The notes: generated by a model from the sequence alone, not told the origin. 64,000 nucleotides of DNA from Cycloclasticus sp. (GCA_002700385.1 PADC01000011.1:93189-157188), one strand, 5' to 3'. Positions 46,015 to 55,359 are shown, counted from the stretch's first letter. Translations and numbers: made by a program.

Positions 46015-47529
46015 ATGTCCCTCGCTACTATCTACACACGCAGCTCTGCCGGTATTCAAGCCCCCCTTGTTACCGTTGAAGCGCATTTAGCAAATGGCTT
46101 ACCGAGCTTAAACATCGTTGGCCTCCCTGAAGCGGCCGTCAAAGAAAGTAAAGACCGTGTTCGTAGCGCCCTTATCAACTGCCAGTTTGAATTTCCTGCT
46201 AAACGTATCACCATTAATTTAGCACCTGCCGATTTACCCAAAGAAGGCGGTCGTTTTGATTTGCCCATTGCGCTGAGTATCCTGGCCGCTTCTCGCCAAA
46301 TCCCTGATAACGAACTAATGCTTTATGAGTTTCTTGGCGAGCTTTCCCTAAGCGGTGATTTAAGAGCCATCAAAGGCGCCTTACCCGCTGCTATTGCCTG
46401 TAAAACAGATAAACGCACGCTATGCCTGCCCAACCAGAATGAGCAAGAAGCCTCTCTCGTTTCAGGTGCCAACATAATAAGCGCGCCACATTTGTTAGCC
46501 GTCTGCTCTCATCTTCAAGGGCAACAAATAATACCGCTGACCTCTCCTTCAGTGCATTCACGAAAAACCATCTCTTCCACCCTTGATTTTTCTGATGTCC
46601 AGGGGCAACAACACGCAAAAAGAGCACTCGAAATAGCTGCTGCCGGACGGCACAGCTTACTGATGAGCGGCCCTCCGGGTACCGGCAAATCAATGCTCGC
46701 TTCTCGCCTGCCCAGCATTTTGCCTCCTCTTAACGAAAAAGAAGCCGTGGAAACGGCTTCGATTTACTCTATCAGTCAGCAGACTATTGATAGCGGCCAT
46801 TGGTTAACGCCGCCTTTTAGATCACCTCACCACACGGCATCATCTGTTGCTCTTGTTGGCGGAGGCAGCCCGCCAAAACCGGGGGAAATCTCCCTGGCAC
46901 ATCATGGCGTACTGTTTTTAGATGAATTGCCTGAATTTAATCGAAAAACATTGGAAGTCCTAAGGGAGCCTATTGAAAATGGCAAGATATTCATTTCGCG
47001 CGCAAACCACCAAACTGAATTTCCAGCAAACTTTCAGCTGATTACCGCAATGAACCCATGTCCTTGCGGTTACCTGGGTGACCATTCCAGACGTTGCCAA
47101 TGCAGCTCCGCCCAAATTATTCGTTATCGAAACAAAATCTCTGGCCCATTACTCGACAGAATGGATATGTACATTGAAGTACCCCGAATAGCCACTGAAT
47201 TACTTCGGAAAAACCCAACAAGTAATGAAGAACGTAGCGCTATCATTTCGCAGCGAGTACAGCAAGCCCAGACAACGGCTATCGAACGACAAGGTCAACC
47301 CAACCACCTGCTATCAACCCCTCAAATTGCACAATATTGCCAACTGTGCGATGACGACCATCAATTATTAGAGCAAGCTATCGATAAGCTAGGACTGTCT
47401 CACCGCGCTTATCACCGCATTCTTCGCGTTGCACGAACGATTGCTGACCTCGACAAACAAGAGCGTATTCAAAAAGGCCATTTAACAGAAGCTTTGAGTT
47501 ATCGCCGCTTGGATAAACAAATCGGTTAA
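46015..47529 (+). CDS. comM: YifB/ComM family AAA+ ATPase
   Basis: Hexameric Mg-chelatase-like helicase; ComM drives branch migration during natural transformation. The 504 residues begin with a Lon-like domain (SLNIVGLPEAAVKESKDRV). Next is the AAA+ core: Walker A MSGPPGTGKSMLASRLP, Walker B VLFLDELPEF, and sensor text LITAMNPCPCGYLG. Cysteines in NPCPCG and CQC probably bind zinc. A Mg-chelatase C-terminal lid follows. Length is full. Whether it works in transformation here depends on competence genes not in the window. Confidence 0.93.
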   Translation: MSLATIYTRSSAGIQAPLVTVEAHLANGLPSLNIVGLPEAAVKESKDRVRSALINCQFEFPAKRITINLAPADLPKEGGRFDLPIALSILAASRQIPDNELMLYEFLGELSLSGDLRAIKGALPAAIACKTDKRTLCLPNQNEQEASLVSGANIISAPHLLAVCSHLQGQQIIPLTSPSVHSRKTISSTLDFSDVQGQQHAKRALEIAAAGRHSLLMSGPPGTGKSMLASRLPSILPPLNEKEAVETASIYSISQQTIDSGHWLTPPFRSPHHTASSVALVGGGSPPKPGEISLAHHGVLFLDELPEFNRKTLEVLREPIENGKIFISRANHQTEFPANFQLITAMNPCPCGYLGDHSRRCQCSSAQIIRYRNKISGPLLDRMDMYIEVPRIATELLRKNPTSNEERSAIISQRVQQAQTTAIERQGQPNHLLSTPQIAQYCQLCDDDHQLLEQAIDKLGLSHRAYHRILRVARTIADLDKQERIQKGHLTEALSYRRLDKQIG

Positions 47530-47601
47530 ATCAGCAAAAGCGCTGAAATCGTTAAGTAAACGAAGTAAAATTTACTTTTGCGTTTAACCAGTTGAAAACC
47601 T

Positions 47602-49605
47602 TTGCCCAAATTAAACCCTGAACAACATCAAGCTGTTATCACCCTTGATACGCCTTTATTAGTGATTGCGGGCGCGGGCAGTGGAAAAACCCGTGTTATT
47701 ACTGAAAAAATATCTCATCTACTGAATGAAGGCGTCGAGGCGAAACACATCATCGCTGTGACCTTCACCAACAAAGCTGCAAGAGAAATGCGCTCGCGGG
47801 TTGACCAACTGTGTTCATCTAAAAAAACAAAAGGCATCCGCATATCGACTTTTCACTCTTTAGGCTTAGAAATTATTCGTAAAGAGTATCAAGCACTTGG
47901 ATTTAAAAAGAATATCAGCATTCTAGACGAGCAGGATAAATTTAAAGTCCTTCAGGATATTCTCGACAACAGTCAGCAGCCGATCGATAAGGCTCAGCTA
48001 TCTCCCTTGTCCTGGCAGATATCAACCTGGAAGAATCAATCTATTTTACCAGCACACGCCATGTCGATTGCGGAAGATGCCGTTCAGCAATTTGCTGCCG
48101 CCTTATATGAACAATACCAACAATATAACCGTGTTTGCAATTCAGTAGATTTTGACGACTTAATTCTTACACCACTGACTCTCTTTAATGAACAGCCGGC
48201 TATTTTAGAGAAATGGCAAAATAGCACGCGCTATCTCCTCCTCGACGAATACCAAGACACCAATACCACTCAATACGAATTATTTAAGCACTTAGCCGGC
48301 TCGTTAGGGCAATTCACGGTTGTTGGTGACGATGATCAATCCATTTACGCATGGCGGGGCGCTAACCCAGAAAACTTATTTACACTTAAAAAGGACTTTC
48401 CGCGCCTCAATATTATAAAACTGGAACAAAACTATCGCTCAAACCAGCGCATTTTAAAGTCTGCCAACCAACTCATCAGTAACAACCCGCACCTATACGA
48501 AAAAAATCTATGGAGCAACATCCGTAGCGATGAAAAAATTCAGGTCATTAAATGTAAAGATGAATTTTCCGAATCACAACAAATCGCAGCCGAAATTTCC
48601 CGTGTAAAGTTCAAACACCGGGCCAACAATGCGGACTTTGCTATTCTTTATAGAAGCAATCATCAAGCAAGACTGTTAGAAAAAAGTTTGCGTGAACTGT
48701 CATTACCTTACGCCATCAGTGGTGGCACTTCATTTTTTTCACATGCTGAAATAAAAGACATTCTTTGCTATATCAAACTGCTCATTAACCCAGACGATAA
48801 CAGCGCCTTTTTACGTGTCATCAATACGCCTCGCCGAGAAATTGGAACAACCACAGTCGAAAAATTAGCCCTGTATGCTCATGATCGACACATTAGTTTA
48901 TTTGATGCCTGCTTCGAGATCGGTCTTCAACAACAGCTCAATGAACGAACTTATCTCAAATTACGCTCATTTTGCGACTGGGTCGTCAGGCTATCTGACA
49001 GAACCCAACAAGAGGACCCTATCGCTGTTCTCCACGAAATGATTCAAGACATAGATTACTACGATTGGATAAAAGCCCATGCTAACAGCGACAAACAAGC
49101 CGATCGCAAAATAGACAATGTACTGGAACTGATCAAATGGATTGAGAATAGTGCAAAAAAATCCCAAGAAGAACGCAGCTTAGGCGATATCGTGTCGCGT
49201 ATGATGCTTCTTGATAGCCTCGAACGAAATGAAGAAGAACAAAAAGCAGATCAAATTAAACTCATGACTTTACACGCGGCTAAAGGACTAGAATTTCCCT
49301 ATGTTTATTTAATCGGCATGGAAGAAGGCATTTTACCTCATCAAAACAGCATTGATACTGAACACATTGAAGAAGAGCGCCGACTTGCCTATGTTGGCAT
49401 AACCAGAGCCCAACAAAAGTTAACTTTTAGTTATTGCACCCAGCGAAAAAAGTACGGCGATATCGCTTCCACCGAGCCCAGTCGTTTTCTTACCGAACTA
49501 CCCATTGATGATTTAGACTGGCCCGCTGTAAACCAGCAAAATCCAGAAGAAAAAAAGAAAAAAGGCCAGGAAAATCTGGCCCTTATGAAAAGTTTATTAA
49601 GCTAG
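47602..49605 (+). CDS. rep: ATP-dependent DNA helicase Rep
   Basis: Superfamily 1A 3'-5' helicase that helps replication forks pass obstacles. The 667 residues contain LNPEQHQAVITLDTPLLVIA with Q-motif text, Walker A AGAGSGKTRVITEKI, LLLDEYQDTN and VVGDDDQSIYAWRGA. LEQNYRSNQRIL, LMTLHAAKGLEFPYVYLIG and RRLAYVGITRAQ also fit UvrD/Rep. The start is TTG at 47602, aligned with the conserved KLNPEQ opening; no nearer ATG exists. It converges on the cytochrome gene with a 4-base gap. Confidence 0.94.
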   Translation: MPKLNPEQHQAVITLDTPLLVIAGAGSGKTRVITEKISHLLNEGVEAKHIIAVTFTNKAAREMRSRVDQLCSSKKTKGIRISTFHSLGLEIIRKEYQALGFKKNISILDEQDKFKVLQDILDNSQQPIDKAQLSPLSWQISTWKNQSILPAHAMSIAEDAVQQFAAALYEQYQQYNRVCNSVDFDDLILTPLTLFNEQPAILEKWQNSTRYLLLDEYQDTNTTQYELFKHLAGSLGQFTVVGDDDQSIYAWRGANPENLFTLKKDFPRLNIIKLEQNYRSNQRILKSANQLISNNPHLYEKNLWSNIRSDEKIQVIKCKDEFSESQQIAAEISRVKFKHRANNADFAILYRSNHQARLLEKSLRELSLPYAISGGTSFFSHAEIKDILCYIKLLINPDDNSAFLRVINTPRREIGTTTVEKLALYAHDRHISLFDACFEIGLQQQLNERTYLKLRSFCDWVVRLSDRTQQEDPIAVLHEMIQDIDYYDWIKAHANSDKQADRKIDNVLELIKWIENSAKKSQEERSLGDIVSRMMLLDSLERNEEEQKADQIKLMTLHAAKGLEFPYVYLIGMEEGILPHQNSIDTEHIEEERRLAYVGITRAQQKLTFSYCTQRKKYGDIASTEPSRFLTELPIDDLDWPAVNQQNPEEKKKKGQENLALMKSLLS

Positions 49606-49609
49606 CTAG

Positions 49610-50125
49610 TTATTGACTCTTCTCTATCATAAATTCAACCGCCGCAATAACGTCCTCATCCGATAGTTGAGAAGACCCTCCACGCGCTGGCATCCCTTTA
49701 AAGCCCTTAATGGCATGCTCAATTAAGACATCTTTTCCTTGCCCAATGCGTGGCGCCCATGAAGCAACATCGCCCATGACTGGCGCACCTGCCACACCTG
49801 AAGCATGACAAGCCATACAAGCCGTATTATAAATTTGCTCTGGTGTCGCAGGTTCCTTTGCAACTGCCACCACCGGCTCTTCTACAATCGGGCTAGCTTT
49901 TTGCGCTTCTTCCAGCGTTGTCGCCAACTCACCCAATGGTTTGATACGCTCTAAGATCTTCATTTCTTCCTTAGCCGTATCCACCTTATCTTCAACCAGG
50001 TTCGTCGCAACCACAGAAATTATAATGGCAATAACAACCAACACCCCAATCGTGACGGCCAAGCTGTTTAAAATCTTCTTATCTTCACTCACGTACTGAC
50101 TCCATTTAGCGATATTTTTGCGCAA
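49610..50125 (-). CDS. Membrane-anchored cytochrome c5-type protein
   Basis: A 171-residue monohaem cytochrome c. One membrane helix (LAVTIGVLVVIAIIISVVA, about 22-40) anchors it in the inner membrane with the haem domain in the periplasm. The haem site is ACMACHASG (CMACH at 103-107), and the axial Met lies in FKGMPARGG. A Glu/Ala-rich stalk joins the two. This layout matches the CcoP/cytochrome c5 short forms that carry electrons to terminal oxidases. It stands alone; the tRNA gene starts 205 bases upstream. Confidence 0.9.
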   Translation of the reverse strand: MRKNIAKWSQYVSEDKKILNSLAVTIGVLVVIAIIISVVATNLVEDKVDTAKEEMKILERIKPLGELATTLEEAQKASPIVEEPVVAVAKEPATPEQIYNTACMACHASGVAGAPVMGDVASWAPRIGQGKDVLIEHAIKGFKGMPARGGSSQLSDEDVIAAVEFMIEKSQ

Positions 50126-50330
50126 TTATAAACCCTAAGCCTCTAAACTCGAAATAAAAACAACGCACTATTATCTCTACAATAACCCTGCGGCAGGTCG
50201 AATCAAAATAACACATTCATTTTTATGGAACCGAGCCATTGTGGCTCAGAGTCTCGCCACCCAAAGCTAACATTCGGTTACAATATAAACCCTGAGGCAA
50301 AACATGGGCCTCTTTTAAGTTTTACCCCTT

Positions 50331-50407
50331 GCGCTCGTAGCTCAGCTGGATAGAGTGTCGCCCTCCGAAGGCGAAGGTCGTGGGTTCGAATCCCGCCGAG
50401 CGCGCCA
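50331..50407 (+). tRNA. tRNA-Arg (anticodon CCG)
   Basis: A 77-base cloverleaf. The acceptor stem GCGCTCG pairs with CGAGCGC, with discriminator G and an encoded CCA at 50405-50407. The anticodon stem is TCGCC/GGCGA with loop CTCCGAA, giving anticodon CCG, which reads CGG (Arg). The T arm has GGTTCGAATCC. All stems are intact. Confidence 0.97.
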
Positions 50408-50609
50408 TTCATTTTCTGCGCAAACTATCTCACTATTTGAACTATTTTAGTCCGTCTATCCAACGTTAAATAGTGCCTTGAAATTAAACGCCATTAGAAA
50501 AACCCTTTAGCCATCAGCTTTGTCTTAGAAAACACAACATTGAACCGCTGTTTGCAACAGCTCGCGTTCCATTAACAAACTTTTTCAAAGGGCGAAACCC
50601 GCAAAAAAA

Positions 50610-51398
50610 TTATTTTTTAGGCAAACATTGCTTGATAACGGGCAGCTGCTTGAACAGCGCTTTATCGACCAGACCAGGAAAAACTTTATTCATAAACGTG
50701 AATATTCTTTCTGGTCGGCCAACAGAATAGCGAGGCTTATTGGTTTGCATAAAACCCATAAATTCCTTAGCTACTTGCTCAGGCGTGTCAATGTTCACTT
50801 TCAATTCCTTGTTTAAAACCGCCACATCAGAATTATTGAAAGGTGTATCAGTTCCTCGAGGCGCAAAATAACGCACAGCAATGTCACTATCCATCAATTC
50901 ACGACGCAAGGCCTCTGTAAAGCCTCGCAAACCAAATTTGCTGGCACTGTATACCGTAAAACCGGGAAAGGCGATACCAGCAAAAGCAGAGCCAATATTC
51001 ACAATTTGAGATTCTCTGTTCTTTCTTAAAATGGGTAATAACGCTTTCGTTAAAATAATCGTACTCGTGAGATTAATATGAATAATGTTCGTTATTTTTT
51101 CTTCACTCATATCCTCAAAACCAGTAAAACCTTCCACACCGGCTGCATTTACTAATATATCTAAACCAGACTCCATGACCTGGCAAGCTTCTACAATGCT
51201 TTGTCGACCGTCTTCCGTTGAAATATCGGCCACCAGTGCTTGATGCGTTCCTCCTAGTGTTTGCTGTACCTGGGTGAGCCTCTCTTCATCACGACCAATA
51301 AGAATAAGGTTGGCACCTGCGCCTGCTAGTTCATGAGCAATAGCCTTACCGATACCACTACTCGCGCCGGTCAGCGCAATATTTTTCCCGTTAACCAT
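50610..51398 (-). CDS. Short-chain dehydrogenase/reductase
   Basis: A 262-residue classical SDR. The NAD(P) site is IALTGASSGIGKAIAHEL. The NAA(G) block is DILVNAAGVEGF. The catalytic triad is Ser in VNIGSAFAGIAF, then Tyr and Lys in YSASKFGLRGF. The C-terminal half shows a YFAPRGTDTPFNNSD substrate loop. The C-terminal hydrophobic end (FTFMNKVFPGLVDKALF) may touch the membrane. It stands alone and its substrate cannot be assigned. Confidence 0.9.
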   Translation of the reverse strand: MVNGKNIALTGASSGIGKAIAHELAGAGANLILIGRDEERLTQVQQTLGGTHQALVADISTEDGRQSIVEACQVMESGLDILVNAAGVEGFTGFEDMSEEKITNIIHINLTSTIILTKALLPILRKNRESQIVNIGSAFAGIAFPGFTVYSASKFGLRGFTEALRRELMDSDIAVRYFAPRGTDTPFNNSDVAVLNKELKVNIDTPEQVAKEFMGFMQTNKPRYSVGRPERIFTFMNKVFPGLVDKALFKQLPVIKQCLPKK

Positions 51399-51760
51399 GT
51401 TTCACCCTTAAATTAAATTATTGAATCAATGTTAAAGCCTAATATACTTTTATACAAAAAGTAAAAAAAATCGCAATGGAGAATGGCGTTTTTTTAAGTG
51501 TATTACTCTGCCATTAAGCAAATTAATATCGAAGCTGCCGCTTACATTTAAGGTGGCTACGACAAATGTAGCTATCAATTTTTAAGATACTCTGTCAAAT
51601 ATCTACGGGGCATCACCCTTTTGGTGCTTAATACAACAATAGCAAGAATAAATGCTGATTCGAGTTTAATCGAACTATTTTTCAAACACTCTTACGTATT
51701 TAGAGAAATAGATCAAATAAAAAACACGGTCCTCGTAACACGCCCAATTTAGACCTTAGT
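51399..51760. other. 362-base gap between SDR and adhesin genes
   Basis: AT-rich sequence holding the SDR promoter region on the right side of that gene and the 3' flank of the adhesin. I see no convincing gene, tRNA or strong terminator. A weak inverted repeat TTCGA/TCGAA near 51,660 lacks a T run in the useful direction. Confidence 0.6.
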
Positions 51761-54103
51761 CTACTGAATTATCAACTGATTTAAATCAACATGTATATTA
51801 ATATTCAAATCAATGGCTGACACATCGCCATCCACATCTTCAGCAGTAACATGCGTATTAATATCGATATTTACATCTTCAGAATTATCATCTATTGGCC
51901 CTAAAACATTAACGTCATATTTGCCTTCTAAAATACCATCAATCGTGAGAACTTCTGCCCCATTTGCCACACCTATGATTTGGTCATTAAACCCATCTGA
52001 GTCTGAGTCTTTTGCTTCAAATGTAATGTCATAACCATTTGACTTTAATGCACCACCAGATACAACGACGTCACTTGTCGTATTATCAAAATCAAAATCA
52101 ACTATACCCGGCCCGTCCGAACCAAATGAAACTGACTCTACAACATCACCCGTTACCGTAACTTTAGTCCAATCAACATTAAGATTAACGTCGTTATAAT
52201 CACCATCACTAGTAGGAATCTGCAGATCTTCCCAATTTTGATTGCCTTTTAATGCATTATCTTGCACGTGATCTTGACCATCTTTATTGAGCTTAGCAAT
52301 ATCAAACAACACATGTGAACCGGCTCCTTTGATTGGCGTATCATGTCCATCAAATGCCTGCCACTCGCCAGATACAAACTTAAACGTAACCTGCTGGCCA
52401 TCCACCAACTTATTCATAGCATTCCCATTTGGGATAATAAAATAACCGATTTGCTCTTGGCTAAAACCTAAAATTGTTAACGGGTTTGTAAAGCCACCGT
52501 GATGAAAATGCACGTCCCCTTCCACAATCACCCCAATTGTAGGATCATCAGAAATAACCACCCCGTTTGAATCTAGTGTCTTAACATAATAGCCATAGCT
52601 ATTATGATAACCTGCAGAACTAACATCATCATGATTTACTATCGTAAATTCTGATGAATTGTCAGTCGATTTTGCAAGTTTTATCACAGGGATGTCATTA
52701 TCAATATCCTCAACCCTTAATGTCGCAGCCGTATTGATTAATGTCGGCGCCGGACCGTGACTTATTGACGGTGCAGCTAAAGTTAATGTCAATACTTCGG
52801 AGGAGTCCTTTATTGCATCATCAAATGCTACCAGATCAACATTAAAGCTATTATCGCTCGTTGAATCCCATGTCACAACTAAGCTAGTCGCTGTCTCACC
52901 TGATACAGACAAATTGGCAGCTTCAGCCGCTGTTTTAATTGCAGCAACAACACTTGAATACCCTGCCCCTGAACGACCTTGAAAGTCGGCATCTTTTGCG
53001 CTCCCACTGACAGTAATTGTCACACTCGCCGTATTACCGGTCGCCAGTGCATTACCGCTTTTGCTTATAATAAAAATACCTTCGTTATCGCTGGTGTCTT
53101 CTTCACTGATAACCGCTAACAAGTTCGATGCATCATTCATTGAATTTTCAGAATCCACCGTAATATCAAAGCTCAACGCCGTATCGTTTTCTGTGATGTC
53201 CGTCGTCGTGCTGGCCGTTGTGATGCTCGCTGTCCCATTCGAGACGCTTGCATTGCTTAACTGACCTACGATGGTTTCGGTGCCTTCAACAACGGAGTCG
53301 TTAATCGCATCGACTGTGAAGTCAAATTGCCCATCAAAGCTGCTATCGAAGGTCAACGTCCCTGCACTGTAACTCACGCCCGGCTCTAAAGCCGCTGCCG
53401 CACTCACTGCCGCTAAGAACGCTGTATAGTCTGCACCGTCGGTCGCGCTCTGTGGACCCAGGCCAATGTCGACGCTCGCCGTCTCTCCCGGTGCTAAGCT
53501 GCCTGTCATGCTCACACTGAAGGTCGCCGTTTCTGCGGCGTCTTCACTGATGCTCGCCGTCGAGGCGATCGCAAAGCTCAACGCCGTATCGTTTTCTGTG
53601 ATGTTGGTCGTATCGTTCTGAACAGGGGGTAACTCTTCATCTGGTTGCTCAAAAACTTGAGTAATGCCCTCTGTATCAAACCCAGATTCTACGGGGGCTC
53701 TTGGGTTTAAGTAATCGACACTAACGATAGTGTGTCCATTATTACTCGCTCCTCCCGCATCGGTTACACCTGCTGCTGTTGGAGGCAAAGCCTCTGTCGG
53801 ATCAATCTCTGGATCAGTCAGTGCTTTTTGTAACGCATCGACTTCTGCTGTGGCTACCGCCAGGTTCTGTGCTGCTTGTTCATTTTCTTGGCCTAACATA
53901 TCATCGTTTAGCACGGCACTTGAGTAACTGCCCAAGTCCATAACTGCACCATCTGAGAACGTAATAACAATAACACCATCACCTGTTATTACTGTTTCAT
54001 TTTCAGCCACTGAATCACCTATGCTTAAAACACGCTCGGTTCCATCTTCTTTAATTGCTCTTACAATGCCAGTCACTGATTGTACTGTGCCTATATTGAC
54101 CAT
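51761..54103 (-). CDS. LapA-like secreted adhesin with retention module and LapG site
   Basis: A 780-residue surface adhesin exported by the type I system to the right. Residues 1-70 form the LapA-type retention module (GTVQSVTGIVRAI, VITFSDGAVMDLG), which lodges in the TolC pore. PPTAAGVTDAGG at 107-118 is a LapG cleavage site (TAAG at 109-112). Two similar Calx-beta-like segments repeat ITENDTALSF with GSLAPGETASVDIGLG. A DUF4114-like region near the C-terminus has GDYNDVNLNVDW. No RTX nonapeptides are visible. It is very short against LapA proteins of several thousand residues. No N-terminal signal peptide is present, as expected for type I secretion. Confidence 0.88.
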   Translation of the reverse strand: MVNIGTVQSVTGIVRAIKEDGTERVLSIGDSVAENETVITGDGVIVITFSDGAVMDLGSYSSAVLNDDMLGQENEQAAQNLAVATAEVDALQKALTDPEIDPTEALPPTAAGVTDAGGASNNGHTIVSVDYLNPRAPVESGFDTEGITQVFEQPDEELPPVQNDTTNITENDTALSFAIASTASISEDAAETATFSVSMTGSLAPGETASVDIGLGPQSATDGADYTAFLAAVSAAAALEPGVSYSAGTLTFDSSFDGQFDFTVDAINDSVVEGTETIVGQLSNASVSNGTASITTASTTTDITENDTALSFDITVDSENSMNDASNLLAVISEEDTSDNEGIFIISKSGNALATGNTASVTITVSGSAKDADFQGRSGAGYSSVVAAIKTAAEAANLSVSGETATSLVVTWDSTSDNSFNVDLVAFDDAIKDSSEVLTLTLAAPSISHGPAPTLINTAATLRVEDIDNDIPVIKLAKSTDNSSEFTIVNHDDVSSAGYHNSYGYYVKTLDSNGVVISDDPTIGVIVEGDVHFHHGGFTNPLTILGFSQEQIGYFIIPNGNAMNKLVDGQQVTFKFVSGEWQAFDGHDTPIKGAGSHVLFDIAKLNKDGQDHVQDNALKGNQNWEDLQIPTSDGDYNDVNLNVDWTKVTVTGDVVESVSFGSDGPGIVDFDFDNTTSDVVVSGGALKSNGYDITFEAKDSDSDGFNDQIIGVANGAEVLTIDGILEGKYDVNVLGPIDDNSEDVNIDINTHVTAEDVDGDVSAIDLNINIHVDLNQLIIQ

Positions 54104-54156
54104 GATATTTCTCCATTACCTTGGATCTTTATTGCCTATCTAGAAATATTGCTGAT

Positions 54157-54200
54157 AATTCGAATTTTTCTATTGTACCAAGGTACTATTTTTTCGAATT
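54157..54200. promoter_or_regulatory. Symmetric motif upstream of adhesin gene
   Basis: Two copies of TTCGAATT (54159-54166 and 54193-54200), 34 bases apart, flank the inverted repeat GTACC-AA-GGTAC (54175-54186). The block lies 54-97 bases upstream of the adhesin start. It may be an operator; the binding protein is unknown. Confidence 0.4.
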
Positions 54201-54233
54201 TCCAATGATTCTGAGCCTACCTTTATTATAGGA

Positions 54234-54353
54234 TCAATTAATTTGTATTGCCATTTGATGATTTAAACGCAGTGAACGAGCATTCGATGTTGCACCGACT
54301 TTTTTTCCACCGATGAAAGTTTTTCTTTGATGGGCAAACTGCTCTACTGTCAT
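54234..54353 (-). CDS. 39-residue small ORF between receiver and adhesin genes
   Basis: A short frame beginning MTVEQFAHQRKTF and ending NHQMAIQIN. An AGGAG ribosome site lies seven bases before the ATG and 15 bases after the upstream receiver stop, so co-translation with that gene is plausible. It is basic (Arg, Lys, His) with a GGKK turn, no membrane segment and no recognised family. A real microprotein or a chance frame are both possible; the ribosome site and spacing favour the first. Confidence 0.45.
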   Translation of the reverse strand: MTVEQFAHQRKTFIGGKKVGATSNARSLRLNHQMAIQIN

Positions 54354-54368
54354 CAATCAACTCCTAAT

Positions 54369-54770
54369 TCAGGCTGATCGTAATATATTAAGCAGTTCGG
54401 CAGTCATTCTTCGTGATATCCATGCTTCGCCCTTGCTGATCGCACTTAATAACCTTTCTGAGTAACGACCCAGATCCTTAATTTTTATGTAGCCTTGGGC
54501 GCCGGCCATTAAGCAAGCTAATATGTCCTTATCACTTAGTGCCTGTGCTATCACTACAACTTTACTTTGTGGAACACTGTTTAATTGCTTTATATATTCG
54601 GGGGTTTGATTTTTACGCGCTTCATAATGAAGCAAAATAATGGCTGATGAGGAACCTGCTGATTTATTTAGAGCTTGCATCTCGTTTTCAGCATACTGGA
54701 CGCTGGCTCTCTCCGCCGAGAATTCGGACTTGATTTGGTCTGCCGCATCAACTATCAGTATGTCTGCCAT
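54369..54770 (-). CDS. Stand-alone degenerate receiver-domain protein
   Basis: A 133-residue protein with the outline of a response-regulator receiver: ADILIVDAAD at the start, KVVVIAQALSDKDIL, and AGAQGYIKIKDLGRYSERLL at the end. The position of the phosphorylated Asp, in AIILLHYEA, seems to hold His or Tyr, so normal phosphotransfer is unlikely. It has no output domain. The end (ISKGEAWISRRMTAELL) resembles the receiver-to-linker text of the LuxR-type regulator at 58,851 (LKGDIWIQRHLVPRV), which suggests duplication. It lies between the adhesin and the 112-residue protein gene. Confidence 0.75.
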   Translation of the reverse strand: MADILIVDAADQIKSEFSAERASVQYAENEMQALNKSAGSSSAIILLHYEARKNQTPEYIKQLNSVPQSKVVVIAQALSDKDILACLMAGAQGYIKIKDLGRYSERLLSAISKGEAWISRRMTAELLNILRSA

Positions 54771-54896
54771 GACTTCAACTGGGTCTAATTAAACTGCATA
54801 GCATGCAGTATAGGTGAGCTTTAAGAAATTAGCCACTCTGCTTTCCATAGCTGGCGATTTAAACACACTGAAATCAACTAGCCACAACTCAATATT

Positions 54897-55235
54897 CTAG
54901 AAAATATTATCGTCATCACTTATCAAGTTACTAAGCGCGTTAACATCATGCCTTAGTTTTTTTCTTGCATTAAGTTTTGCTTGTACAGCTTCAGGCAATT
55001 CAGTAAAAACAAACACTTGCTTCTCCATCAGAATGTCGATTAAATCTTCAACGACTCGGACCATTTCGCTATCTGAAATGGCCAACGATTTTTTTAATTC
55101 CATCTCATTTGCCGGAAGGCGCAAAAATTCCACTACGTCTAAGTCATTTAGCTCAAGCCATTCACTACCCTCATCAATTGGCTCATCCATCAGTTGAACG
55201 ACTTTGCCCTGCTGATTACGTTTAACGTAAGGCAT
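54897..55235 (-). CDS. Small conserved protein of Lap/type I adhesin loci
   Basis: A 112-residue acidic, mostly helical protein. It starts YVKRNQQGKVVQL. The central MVRVVEDLIDILMEKQVFVF and TELPEAVQAKLNARK resemble proteins in pseudomonads that are often mislabelled as tryptophan-synthase-beta-like and occur near type I secretion genes. No signal peptide or membrane helix is present. An 18-base palindrome lies just upstream of its start. Function is unknown; it may help adhesin expression or export. Confidence 0.65.
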   Translation of the reverse strand: MPYVKRNQQGKVVQLMDEPIDEGSEWLELNDLDVVEFLRLPANEMELKKSLAISDSEMVRVVEDLIDILMEKQVFVFTELPEAVQAKLNARKKLRHDVNALSNLISDDDNIF

Positions 55236-55250
55236 CCTGTGGCTCCATTT

Positions 55251-55268
55251 GCATATTTTAAAATATGC
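55251..55268. promoter_or_regulatory. 18-base perfect palindrome in divergent promoter region
   Basis: GCATATTTTAAAATATGC is its own reverse complement. It lies 16 bases before the start of the 112-residue gene and about 90 before the type I ABC transporter gene, in their shared divergent gap. It may be an operator for both. Confidence 0.45.
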
Positions 55269-55359
55269 TCTAGTATCACTAAATAAAATTCAATAATCAA
55301 ACTTGTTGCACTGAATCATGATCTTTGCACATCATTTCGCAATTAATGGGTAAACGATA

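Noticed and set aside
47563..47577. AT-rich inverted repeat AAGTAAA/TTTACTT before rep.
   Set aside because: Weak A/T-only stem without a proper T tail; not convincing as terminator or operator.
50233..50247. GAGCCA-TTG-TGGCTC hairpin upstream of tRNA-Arg.
   Set aside because: Short stem with no T run in either direction and no clear role.
51761..54103. Search for RTX GGxGxDxxx nonapeptides in the adhesin.
   Set aside because: None seen; DSDSDGFND and GDYND resemble single calcium sites, not an RTX array.
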